From an uncultured Bacilli bacterium (lineage in GTDB: Bacteria > Bacillota_I > Bacilli_A > RF39 > UBA660): a stretch of DNA of 26,210 nt. How positions within the stretch are numbered: position 1 is the stretch's first letter; every line of letters begins with the position of its first letter. The notes under the pieces were generated by a model. The model ran no database searches, was not told the origin of the DNA, and was given only the letters and a program-made list of their open reading frames with translations. The DNA is taken from contig CAKOTU010000014.1 of the NCBI GenBank assembly GCA_934120265.1, positions 1 to 26,210 of the forward strand, read 5' to 3'. The position numbers and the translations under genes were made by a program. This document shows, in pieces, positions 1-6,941 of this stretch.

Positions 1-45
1 TCATGATAACAATGTGTGCAATTTGTGTGCAAAAATTAAAAAATG

Positions 46-143
46 TATAGTTCTATATATACTATATGTATGACATAGTACCAATACCGTTCAGACCCAT
101 TTTTCCTTGAAAAACATATAATACTATATATATTTCATAGTAT
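46..143. repeat. AT-rich inverted repeats
   Basis: Short dyads occur in very AT-rich DNA. TATAGT at 46-51 pairs with ACTATA at 61-66. ATACTAT at 121-127 pairs exactly with ATAGTAT at 137-143. The motif ATAGTA/TACTAT recurs several times. No open frame with a ribosome site is present in 1-150. These could be weak hairpins or protein-binding sites, or simply low-complexity sequence. Confidence 0.3.
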
Positions 144-154
144 CATATATACTG

Positions 155-210
155 AAAAAGGATGAACATGTGGCTCTGGTAAAAAATATAAACAATGTTG
201 TGGTAAATAA
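155..210 (+). pseudogene. SEC-C motif relic (3' end of a lost gene)
   Basis: Bases 169-210 encode CGSGKKYKQCCGK followed by TAA, the C-terminal half of the SEC-C zinc-binding motif (consensus CPCGSGKKYKxCCG) found at the end of SecA and many small proteins. Just upstream, in another frame, lie codons for Lys-Asp-Glu (158-166), the usual residues before Pro-Cys-Pro-Cys. Only two bases (167-168) separate the pieces, so the Pro-Cys-Pro codons seem to have been lost with a frameshift; the SEC-C frame has an in-frame TGA at 163-165. Nothing further upstream is coding. The parent gene cannot be named. A good terminator directly follows, as expected at the end of a former gene. Confidence 0.7.
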
Positions 211-251
211 GCTAGCAAAACCTTATAAATAAAAGGCTTGCGAGCTTTTTT
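211..251 (+). terminator. Rho-independent terminator after the SEC-C relic
   Basis: GCTaGCAAaaCCTT pairs with AAGGcTTGCgAGC across a short AT loop (211-245), followed by six T (246-251). It starts at the base after the relic's stop codon. Confidence 0.75.
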
Positions 252-498
252 GTTACTTACAATTTTTAGGTAATTTTACCTCAAAAAAGGCGTTTAGATA
301 AGTTTTTTATGCATAACGTATTAAAAATAATTAAAAGATACATTAATAATAGAATGGTCCAAAAATTAGAAAAATACTATTTTTTCACAATACGCACAAA
401 AATATTGTTGTAAAAAGATGAAAAAAATACAATAAATCCTTGAAAAATGTATAAAAATAATGTAAAATACACACTAATTCACAAATTAATGTATTTTT
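252..498. other. Gene-poor stretch
   Basis: No gene with a ribosome site is visible. It holds a short perfect palindrome, AGGTAA-TT-TTACCT, at 268-281, and an open stretch at 271-411 without a credible start. The rest is AT-rich leader before the Fic gene. Confidence 0.4.
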
Positions 499-539
499 TT
501 GAAAAAATATGATATATTATAATAGAGGAGTGTGATACA

Positions 540-1619
540 ATGGAACCATATAAGGCAAAAATGTTACCAATTTCATATAAACTTGATAGAGAAACAATAA
601 AACTATTAGGAATAGCAAATGATAAATATGGACAATATAAGTCATTATTAAAAATGTTTAAGTTTGATCAAAGATTTTTCCTTGATGCCTTAGTACTAGG
701 AGAGAGCATAAGATCTTCTAGAATAGAAGGAACTCAAATATCGCAAGATGATATGTATTATATGAATTATAAAGAGCCAAGCGATAGCATTAGTGAAGTT
801 AAAAATCTTAAAAAAATGTTAGAGTATGCGAATGAACAATTAAAGAATAAAGATTTTAGCATTAATATGTTAAATTCTATGCATAAGATATTATTATCTG
901 GTGTAAGAGGAAAAGATAAATCACCTGGTGAAATTCGTACAATTCAAAATTATATAGGTCCAAAGGGTTTAGGAAAGGATGGAGCAACATTTGTACCACC
1001 AATTCCTGAAGATGTACCTGAACTTTTAGATAATTTAATTGAATATATGAATAATATGTATGATGATGAAGCGTTTATAAAAGTTGCTATTTCGCATGTA
1101 CAATTTGAATCAATACACCCATATAAAGATGGAAATGGAAGAATGGGTAGAGCTTTGATGACATTACAACTTGCTCGATTAAAGGATGATGAACCAATTT
1201 TATTTATGTCAGAAATTATTGAGTTGTTTAAAGCAAATTATTATAATGCACTTAATGAATGTAGAACTGGAAATGTTGATGGATTTATTAGGTTTTTCTT
1301 ACAGTGTGTAGTTGATCAATGTACAAGAAATATCGGTAGAATAGAAAAAATTAACAGAGTATATGATGAAGATGAAAATACAATAAAGCAAAATATTAAT
1401 GGTAGTATTGTACTTAAAATGCATCCATTAATGATGAAAAAAATAGTGTTTACGGCACAAGAAATGGCAGATGAACTTGGAGTTCATATTAATTCTATTA
1501 ATGGCATTTTAAATAAAATGTCTGATTTAAATATAGTAGTAAAAGAAAAGAAGGAAGGAACAAATAGAGTAACATATAGGTACATCAGAATTTATGAAAC
1601 ATTTGTAGAACAAATATAA
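540..1619 (+). CDS. Fic family protein with N-terminal inhibitory motif and C-terminal winged helix
   Basis: Predicted AMP-transferase (or related Fic enzyme) acting on cytoplasmic target proteins. The Fic core motif HPYKDGNGRMGR is complete at residues 193-204, with the catalytic His193 and the phosphate-binding Asn/Arg residues. An N-terminal segment has SSRIEG at 59-64, which fits the [S/T]xxxE[G/N] inhibitory motif of class II (intramolecularly inhibited) Fic proteins; Glu63 would block ATP placement. Residues about 295-350 look like a winged-helix DNA-binding domain, common in this subfamily. The 359-residue length is typical. ATG 540 follows GAGGAG at 525-530. No antitoxin gene is adjacent, in keeping with a self-inhibited form. 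It stands alone between two decayed regions. Target unknown. Confidence 0.92.
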   Translation: MEPYKAKMLPISYKLDRETIKLLGIANDKYGQYKSLLKMFKFDQRFFLDALVLGESIRSSRIEGTQISQDDMYYMNYKEPSDSISEVKNLKKMLEYANEQLKNKDFSINMLNSMHKILLSGVRGKDKSPGEIRTIQNYIGPKGLGKDGATFVPPIPEDVPELLDNLIEYMNNMYDDEAFIKVAISHVQFESIHPYKDGNGRMGRALMTLQLARLKDDEPILFMSEIIELFKANYYNALNECRTGNVDGFIRFFLQCVVDQCTRNIGRIEKINRVYDEDENTIKQNINGSIVLKMHPLMMKKIVFTAQEMADELGVHINSINGILNKMSDLNIVVKEKKEGTNRVTYRYIRIYETFVEQI

Positions 1620-1702
1620 TCACAATAAATTAAAAAATATTGTAAAAAAATATAAAAAAGGTTAGATTATTACAATGTATTGTGTAATGAAGTGAAGATG
1701 AT

Positions 1703-1783
1703 ATGTTGAATAAAACAGATAGATTAATATTAAGATAATATAAAATAGAAGATGAATATATTACTGGATTATTAAAAGATGAA
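1703..1783 (+). pseudogene. GNAT acetyltransferase N-terminal relic
   Basis: From ATG 1703 the frame reads NKTDRLILR, stop, YKIEDEYITGLLKDE, stop. This matches the start of RimJ/RimL-type GNAT acetyltransferases (TDRLILRpyxxED), with TAA (1736) where the usual Pro or Gln stands. About 27 codons remain; the acetyl-CoA-binding core is gone. It directly abuts the next relic, so a deletion probably joined two genes here. Confidence 0.5.
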
Positions 1784-1784
1784 T

Positions 1785-2047
1785 GATGAGCAAAATAGAA
1801 ATGCTAAATATAGGTGTTGTGTAACAAGTATGATGCCAAACGGAGATTACTATCAAGGAATTGGTGAAAGTGAAGGAACAATAGCTGATAAAATTATTGG
1901 AAAATTAAAAAAACGTATTTCTACGCTGTATTTGTTTTAAATGGCACAAGTGTTGCATTTAATGAATTAAAAGGTAAAGAACTTGATAATACATATAGAT
2001 ATACTGCACTAAGAAAATCTCTAAAAAATTTTAAAAAATATAATTAA
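1785..2047 (+). pseudogene. RdgB/HAM1-like nucleotide pyrophosphatase, C-terminal relic, frameshifted
   Basis: Two frames join into the C-terminal half of what looks like a non-canonical purine NTP pyrophosphatase. Bases 1785-1913 give a beta-rich stretch with NGDYYQGIGESEGTIAD, like the family's PDG...EGxxEGxIA. After a frameshift near 1911-1915, in an A-run, the frame ending at 2047 gives YAVFVLNG...FNELKGKE and TALRKSL, like YDPVF...FAEL..EEK..ALxKL. The original frame stops at 1938-1940. There is no start or ribosome site and the N-terminal nucleotide-binding half is absent. The family call rests on motif resemblance only. Confidence 0.5.
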
Positions 2048-2174
2048 ATTATTTTTAAAAGAAAGCTTTACTAGTAAAATAGCTAATGTTATTAATGTGG
2101 TATCCTTTAAACTTAAATTGACACCTACGATAAAAGTAAATGACAAGAAAATTCAACTAAAAAATCACATTTAA
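2040..2174 (+). pseudogene. Unidentified open remnant
   Basis: An open frame of about 44 codons ends with TAA at 2172-2174 and overlaps the end of the RdgB-like relic. It reads roughly KLFLKESFTSKIANVINVV, then KLKLTPTIKVNDKKIQL. It has no ribosome site or start. It may be the tail of a third decayed gene or chance; I do not recognise it. Confidence 0.22.
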
Positions 2175-2202
2175 TAAAAGCTACTAGAATAATGAGAAGA
2201 TA

Positions 2203-2241
2203 AAAAACAACAGACACTTTCTTTTTGTATCTGTTGTTTTT
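2203..2241. terminator. Bidirectional terminator
   Basis: AAAAACAACAGA (2203-2214) pairs perfectly with TCTGTTGTTTTT (2230-2241) around a 15-nt T-rich loop. It serves the minus-strand gene, whose stop codon (2240-2242) lies in the stem, and would also stop readthrough from the relic region. Confidence 0.7.
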
Positions 2242-2821
2242 ATTTCTTTTTAATTAAATATAGTCTTTTGTTTTTTTCACGAATAGTGTCACATGATAAT
2301 TTATAACTATTAAATTGGTTCATTATTTGATTAAGCACATATATTAGTAATTTTTGATCATCATGGTTATCTTGTGAATACATATCTGTTATAAATCCAA
2401 AGTATAAATTTTTAAAATGTGAGCTTTCATTAATAATATTATATATTTCAGCTATTTTTTTATTTAACGAGTCCTCTGCAAAAACAATAGTATCAAACTC
2501 ATTAATAGTTGGCACACTATAACTATGTTTTTGATATAAACTTTTCACTGATTGATATAAAAAATGATTATCATTATCAAGTGTCTTAGGAACTGTAATT
2601 TTTCCATCTTTTAAATAACCATATGCACCATCAATACCATAATTATCCAATTCTGAATATACTACTTTCTTAGATAATAAATATGGATTATATTCCTTTA
2701 AATCTTTTGATAATGACAATGGGGCAGATTGTAATAGTTCTAATATTCTTTCATAATTATTTGGATTAAATCCTTCAGATATCATATACTTTAACATTAA
2801 TAAAGAATCTATTTTTTCCAT
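2240..2821 (-). CDS. Hypothetical protein, 193 aa
   Basis: I do not recognise this protein. It is a soluble, mostly helical-looking protein with no signal peptide, membrane segment or clear catalytic motif. The N-terminal region (1-50) is Leu/Ile-rich; the middle has two Gly-Tyr-rich strands (GIDGAYGYLKDGKITVP); the tail is basic (KNKRLYLIKKK). The start is secure: an AAGGAG site lies 9 nt before the ATG at 2821 and a near-consensus promoter precedes it. It is a single-gene unit pointing back toward the relic cluster, divergent from the surface protein at 3040. Good expression signals argue that the gene is live, not decaying. Confidence 0.72.
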   Translation of the reverse strand: MEKIDSLLMLKYMISEGFNPNNYERILELLQSAPLSLSKDLKEYNPYLLSKKVVYSELDNYGIDGAYGYLKDGKITVPKTLDNDNHFLYQSVKSLYQKHSYSVPTINEFDTIVFAEDSLNKKIAEIYNIINESSHFKNLYFGFITDMYSQDNHDDQKLLIYVLNQIMNQFNSYKLSCDTIREKNKRLYLIKKK

Positions 2822-2849
2822 AGTACAACTCCTTTCTTAACAATCGTGT

Positions 2850-2878
2850 ACTATACTACAAAATTTTATTGATGTCAA
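2850..2878 (-). promoter_or_regulatory. Housekeeping promoter for the gene at 2240-2821
   Basis: On the minus strand TTGACA (2878-2873) is 17 nt from TATAGT (2855-2850). This is nearly perfect sigma-A spacing and sequence, about 30 nt before the start codon. Confidence 0.8.
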
Positions 2879-2976
2879 ATAATATAATTTTTATGGAATT
2901 AAAATATTCTAATTTAAAATCTTATTTTTTTGCTAAAAAATTGCCACTATAGTCATTGCTTTTAATGGAAAGTTTA

Positions 2977-3005
2977 TTGATACTAATTATTTTTTAAATT
3001 ATACT
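2977..3005 (+). promoter_or_regulatory. Housekeeping promoter for the surface protein at 3040
   Basis: TTGATA (2977-2982), 17-nt spacer, TATACT (3000-3005). An AAGGAG ribosome site follows at 3024-3029. Confidence 0.75.
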
Positions 3006-3039
3006 ATAGTAGTAAAAATGAAAAAGGAGATATGATAAA

Positions 3040-4287
3040 ATGAAAAAAGTGAGTAGTTTTTTGTTGATGTTCATGCTTGGTGTTTTTGCATTTGTACCAA
3101 ATGTATTTGCCGAATCTAAAAATGAAGTAACATTAAATTTTGATGGTGCAACAATACATGATGGTTATGTTGAGTATAGTAAGATAGGAAAATTGCAACT
3201 ATTTAAAGGTGATAATTTAGTTGTTGATATTTCTAATAACATGACACTAGATTTGAATGAAGCGGAGTATAAGTTTGTTGTTACAGAGATTTTAGATGAA
3301 AGTACTGGAAGCGTTGTAGGGAATGCATCTGTAAAATTAAATATTAATAATTGGTATTACCCTATGACAACAATAGAGGGTGAAGACAAATCTACATTCA
3401 AATTAGAATCAAGTAAATTTAGTGGAACATTATATGTTAAACTAAAAAGAGCAAGAGTTGTTATTAACACAAAAGTTGAAAATGTTTATAACAATACATC
3501 TTCAAAAGGTGTAATTGATTTAACTGATGGAAAAGAATATGTAATTGATTTTTCAAAGACTGATGAGTTAACAGAAGGATTAGAATTGTTTGTAGATTTA
3601 GATAAAACACTATATTACAAAAGAAACTATAATGGTTTATTATTAACAGACAACGAAAGTGAAGCTGTTATAAAGATAGTCGGAAATAGGTCAGAAAATA
3701 AAGCAATATTAACTGCAGTAAATGTTGGAACTAAAAAAAGTGAAGTTTTTAAAGGACTTCATACTAAATATACGGGTTCCAAGTTAACTTTTACAGGTTC
3801 AGATGGTGACATCTTGAATGAAACAAGAACTGACTATTATACAAGATGTACTTATGAATTTACATTTAAATATGTAAGTGATGAAGAATATAAATTTATA
3901 GAAGGTGCTAATCAAACATATACTATAAATAAATCAAATGGTGCTATGTTTAGAATTAATGCTGACTATAATTTATTTGAAGACGGTGGAAAAGTATATG
4001 TTGATAATATTTTATTAGATATTGATAATTATACTTCTAAATCAGGTAGTACAATAATAACTTTAAATGATACTTATTTAAAAACATTATCTGTTGGAGA
4101 ATACACTTTAAAGGTTACTTTCAAAGATGGAAGAGAAGTTTCAACAAAATTTGTTATCGCAAATGATAATGTTTCTTTTAAAAACCCTAATACAGGAGAT
4201 AATATTGTTGTTAATTTATTAATTGGTGTTATGTCACTTTTAGGATTGGTAGGAATATTTAATTATAGTAAAAAGCAAATTAATTAA
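3040..4287 (+). CDS. Sortase-type cell-surface protein
   Basis: Exported, wall-attached protein of unknown function. Residues 1-24 are a signal peptide with a VFA-ES cleavage site. The end carries a sorting signal: NPNTGD at 382-387, a hydrophobic segment at about 389-408 and the short basic tail SKKQIN. Asn in place of Leu in LPxTG is a variant seen in several Firmicutes; the attaching sortase is not in this window. The body (25-380) is beta-rich and polar without recognisable catalytic motifs, and probably forms Ig-like or adhesin-like repeats. Only one cysteine is seen (TRCTYEF). It is transcribed alone from a strong promoter and ends at a terminator. Confidence 0.85.
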   Translation: MKKVSSFLLMFMLGVFAFVPNVFAESKNEVTLNFDGATIHDGYVEYSKIGKLQLFKGDNLVVDISNNMTLDLNEAEYKFVVTEILDESTGSVVGNASVKLNINNWYYPMTTIEGEDKSTFKLESSKFSGTLYVKLKRARVVINTKVENVYNNTSSKGVIDLTDGKEYVIDFSKTDELTEGLELFVDLDKTLYYKRNYNGLLLTDNESEAVIKIVGNRSENKAILTAVNVGTKKSEVFKGLHTKYTGSKLTFTGSDGDILNETRTDYYTRCTYEFTFKYVSDEEYKFIEGANQTYTINKSNGAMFRINADYNLFEDGGKVYVDNILLDIDNYTSKSGSTIITLNDTYLKTLSVGEYTLKVTFKDGREVSTKFVIANDNVSFKNPNTGDNIVVNLLIGVMSLLGLVGIFNYSKKQIN

Positions 4288-4295
4288 AGTAATGT

Positions 4296-4330
4296 AAGCA
4301 GCGATAACAACAGTTATTACTGCTTTATTT
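4296..4330 (+). terminator. Rho-independent terminator
   Basis: AAGCAG (4296-4301) pairs with CTGCTT (4320-4325), with an inner ATAAC/GTTAT stem, followed by TATTTTAT. It separates the surface-protein gene from the next unit. Confidence 0.75.
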
Positions 4331-4391
4331 TATATGTAAAAATAAAAAAATAAATGATATAATATTTATGTAAGGATAAAGGAGATATTTG

Positions 4392-5474
4392 ATGAAAAAA
4401 GATAAAGTTTTAATTATAGCTGTTTGTGTTTGTTTGCTTATTATTTTAGCTGTAGCTTTCAAGTTTATTGGTAGAAATACCATTACTATAAATAAAGATA
4501 GTCAAGTTAAAATAGTTGCAAACGAAGTAAATAATTTAGAATTAGAAGACTATACTAATGATGCTTTAAGTATGAAGAAACCAAAAGGTTGGCAAGTTGA
4601 AGCTGCTGGAACAGGTATGTATTATGCTATTAAGGTATATGATCCAAATGATACAAACAATGGTTTATTCTTGATGTTAAAAATACAACCACTATTAAAA
4701 AGTGATGCTGCTAAAAAACAATGGACTGAATATTATAAATTAGCAGGAAGTCAGTATCGTTTATTTGCAGATGCGGTAGTATTAGATAATCCAACGACAG
4801 AAAGGTTTTATCAAAAATTTAATGAAATAGCGAAATATATGAATGATATTGAACCAACTCTTTCTAGTTTTAAATTTCCCACATATACTAATTTTACAAA
4901 ATTAGAAGAACAAGAAAGTGTTGCATCAATGAAAAGTGTAGCTTTAGATAGTAAAGTATTAAGAGCAACATTTACTGGTGAAAACAACAAACAAGGTGAA
5001 GGAATGTTTTTAGCGTCTATCGTAAACTTTGGTAATCAATATAGTAATGGAATAGATTCTGGATATTATATGGTTTATGATATTATGACAATTACTTCAA
5101 GTGAAAACAAATTTATAGATTATAAAGATTTATTATTAGAATCCATAAATTCTATTAAGTTTAATGATTCATACGTACAAAAAACAATTGATGATGGAAA
5201 TGCTCAAACGAAGCAAGCTTTAGAATTAAGTGCTCAAATTCAAAAATCGTTTGATTCATACATGAGTGCTTGGGAAAATAGAAATAAGACTTATGATATT
5301 ATGAGTCAAAAACAAAGTGATACGATATTAGGATATGAGCGAGTTTATGATACAGAAACAGGAGATATCTACAAAGCTTACAATGGATTTACTGATGAAT
5401 ATGATGGTGAAAGATATAAATCAGTAACAGATGAAATGTATACTGAAAAAACAAATGGATATATAGAAAAATAA
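4392..5474 (+). CDS. Membrane-anchored extracellular protein, unknown function
   Basis: Residues 5-23 are a single N-terminal membrane anchor (VLIIAVCVCLLIILAVAF) after a basic start, so the rest lies outside the cell. Residues about 50-260 form a folded domain with a PKGW motif near its start, recalling PsbP/DUF1795-type lipid-side domains, but the match is too weak to name it. The last 100 residues are polar and helical, ending in a charged, Tyr-rich tail. There is no lipobox in the right place despite two Cys in the anchor. ATG 4392 lies 7 nt after AAAGGAG; the frame also has a TTG one codon earlier, too close to the ribosome site. TATAAT sits at 4358-4363. First gene of a unit with dgkA, ogt and a flavodoxin. 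Confidence 0.75.
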   Translation: MKKDKVLIIAVCVCLLIILAVAFKFIGRNTITINKDSQVKIVANEVNNLELEDYTNDALSMKKPKGWQVEAAGTGMYYAIKVYDPNDTNNGLFLMLKIQPLLKSDAAKKQWTEYYKLAGSQYRLFADAVVLDNPTTERFYQKFNEIAKYMNDIEPTLSSFKFPTYTNFTKLEEQESVASMKSVALDSKVLRATFTGENNKQGEGMFLASIVNFGNQYSNGIDSGYYMVYDIMTITSSENKFIDYKDLLLESINSIKFNDSYVQKTIDDGNAQTKQALELSAQIQKSFDSYMSAWENRNKTYDIMSQKQSDTILGYERVYDTETGDIYKAYNGFTDEYDGERYKSVTDEMYTEKTNGYIEK

Positions 5475-5494
5475 TAAGTAAAATGGTGATGTAA

Positions 5495-5860
5495 ATGAAA
5501 AATAAAAAATTAATTAATAGCTTTAAATACGCTTTTAGTGGTATTTTTAGTGCTTTTAAAACAGAACGCAATATGAAGATTCATGTTAGTGTAATGCTAA
5601 TTGTAATTCTAAGCGGAATTTTTCTTAAATTAAAAATTTGGGAATGGATGATCTGTATCGGTTGGTTTGCTCTTGTTATTGGTGGAGAACTTTTTAACAC
5701 TGCTATAGAACTTGTGGTTGATTTGGCAAGCCCAGGTATAAATGAAAAGGCAAAAAAATCAAAAGATATAGCTGCTGGAGGAGTTTTAGTGTTTGCTATA
5801 GGATCTGCTATAGTAGGTTTGTTAATTTTTTTACCAAAAATAATAAGTTTATTTTACTAA
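5495..5860 (+). CDS. dgkA: Diacylglycerol kinase / undecaprenol kinase DgkA
   Basis: Small integral membrane lipid kinase. In Gram-positive bacteria this family mainly phosphorylates undecaprenol, feeding the lipid carrier for peptidoglycan and teichoic acid. The 121-residue length, three membrane segments (about 30-47, 52-72 and 96-118) and the signature GELFNTAIELVVDL at 64-77, with Glu65, Asn68 and Glu72, are diagnostic; the following KKSKDIAAGGVL helix is also conserved. ATG 5495 is 20 nt after the stop of the upstream gene, with a GGTGATG ribosome site. Co-transcribed with the DNA-repair gene ogt, which begins 2 nt after its stop. Confidence 0.95.
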   Translation: MKNKKLINSFKYAFSGIFSAFKTERNMKIHVSVMLIVILSGIFLKLKIWEWMICIGWFALVIGGELFNTAIELVVDLASPGINEKAKKSKDIAAGGVLVFAIGSAIVGLLIFLPKIISLFY

Positions 5861-5862
5861 AA

Positions 5863-6402
5863 ATGGGTAACAATATGTTTATACAAAAGTATAAAACTCC
5901 AGATGGTTATTCAAATATGCTAATGAGTAGTGATGGTATTTTTTTAACAGGCCTTTGGTTTGAAGGAAGCAAAGATGCTTTAAAACATTGCAGTGATTTT
6001 GAAGAAAAGAATTTGCCAGTATTTGAAGAAACCAAAAAATGGTTAGATATTTATTTTAGTGGAGAGAAACCTCAATTTATACCTAAATATAAAGTCAATA
6101 ATTTAACATCATTCCGTAAGCAGGTTATAGATATTATGATTAAAATACCTTATGGTAAATTGATTAGTTATAACGATATAGCTAAAGAAATTGCTAAGAA
6201 AAATGGAATTGAAAAAATGTCCGCACAAGCAGTTGGTGGAGCAGTTGGATGGAATCCAATATGTTTAGTTATTCCTTGTCATAGAGTAATTGGAGCAAAT
6301 GGCAATTTAACTGGTTATGGTGGTGGAATACAGAACAAAATAAAACTTTTAGAACTTGAAAAAAATGATATGAATAGATTTACTATTCCAAAAGATAGAT
6401 AG
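5863..6402 (+). CDS. ogt: Methylated-DNA--protein-cysteine methyltransferase
   Basis: Suicide repair enzyme that takes O6-alkyl groups from guanine onto a cysteine. The active-site IPCHRVIGANG is present with Cys139 in PCHR; it is followed by the GYGGG loop, and the DNA-binding helix region (KIPYGKLISYNDIAKEI) precedes it. At 179 residues with an N-terminal ribonuclease-like domain it is a standard Ogt/MGMT. The start follows dgkA by 2 nt with no clear ribosome site, suggesting translational coupling; a second ATG at 5875 is also possible and would remove four residues. Next comes a flavodoxin 9 nt downstream. Confidence 0.95.
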   Translation: MGNNMFIQKYKTPDGYSNMLMSSDGIFLTGLWFEGSKDALKHCSDFEEKNLPVFEETKKWLDIYFSGEKPQFIPKYKVNNLTSFRKQVIDIMIKIPYGKLISYNDIAKEIAKKNGIEKMSAQAVGGAVGWNPICLVIPCHRVIGANGNLTGYGGGIQNKIKLLELEKNDMNRFTIPKDR

Positions 6403-6411
6403 GAGATTATT

Positions 6412-6837
6412 ATGAATAAAACATTAGTAGTATATTTTAGTGCAAGTGGGGTTACAAAAAGAGCTGCGCAAGCTTTAGCAACACAATCACAATCCGATAT
6501 ATTGGAAATTATTCCTAAACAAATATATACAAATGAAGATTTAAACTGGAATAATCCAAATAGTAGATCAAGTATAGAAATAAAAGATTTAAATTATAGG
6601 CCAGAAATAGAAGATATTAAGGTAAATTCAAATAATTATGATACACTTTATGTATTATTTCCAATCTGGTGGGGAATTGCACCAAATGTTGTAAAAACAT
6701 TTTTAGATAAAATTGATTTAACGAATAAAAAGATTGTTACTTTTTGTACATCAGGAGGTTCACCTTTAGAACCTGCTACAGAAGATTTAAAAAGAACTTA
6801 TCCAAATATTAATATTATGTCTGGTAAAAGAATTTAA
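6412..6837 (+). CDS. Flavodoxin family protein, short C-terminus
   Basis: FMN-binding flavodoxin-like protein (Flavodoxin_4 type). The phosphate-binding loop YFSASGVTKRAA is at 9-20, the IWWG flavin loop at about 85-88 is followed by VVKTFLDKIDL, and a CTSGGS loop lies near 112-117. Relatives are usually 155-165 residues and continue past GKR with a further helix. This one stops at GKRI (141 residues), right before the terminator, so it may lack its last helix. It follows ogt with an AGGAG ribosome site and is the last gene of the unit. It probably binds FMN, but stability is uncertain. Confidence 0.88.
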   Translation: MNKTLVVYFSASGVTKRAAQALATQSQSDILEIIPKQIYTNEDLNWNNPNSRSSIEIKDLNYRPEIEDIKVNSNNYDTLYVLFPIWWGIAPNVVKTFLDKIDLTNKKIVTFCTSGGSPLEPATEDLKRTYPNINIMSGKRI

Positions 6838-6843
6838 TAGAAG

Positions 6844-6868
6844 AAGCAAAATAATTTTTTGCTTTTTT
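6844..6868 (+). terminator. Rho-independent terminator
   Basis: AAGCAAAA (6844-6851) pairs with TTTTGCTT (6857-6864), followed by T residues. It ends the dgkA-ogt-flavodoxin unit. Confidence 0.75.
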
Positions 6869-6894
6869 AATTCCTTATATAATATAAATTAAAG

Positions 6895-6924
6895 TTGCAA
6901 ATACGGTTTGCCATATGATATAAT
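6895..6924 (+). promoter_or_regulatory. Promoter for the HExxH protein
   Basis: TTGCAA (6895-6900), 18-nt spacer, TATAAT (6919-6924). Transcription would start near 6931, just before the AGGTG ribosome site (6932-6936), giving a leader of only about 10 nt. The upstream in-frame TTG at 6924 overlaps the -10 and cannot be the start. Confidence 0.7.
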
Positions 6925-6941
6925 TGAATCCAGGTGATTTC

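Noticed and set aside
309..411. Short basic open frame of 34 codons
   Set aside because: No ribosome site, low-complexity composition, no known motif.
1668..1690. Imperfect palindrome TTACAA...TTGTGTAA
   Set aside because: Arms are short and unequal in AT-rich DNA, with no gene start or end beside it that it could serve.
540..2821. Toxin-antitoxin or phage-defence island
   Set aside because: The Fic protein has its own inhibitory motif and no partner gene; no integrase, transposase or defence genes are visible in the window.
5389..5571. Minus-strand hydrophobic frame across the start of dgkA
   Set aside because: Its composition comes from AT-rich antisense codons; it overlaps two real genes and has no ribosome site.
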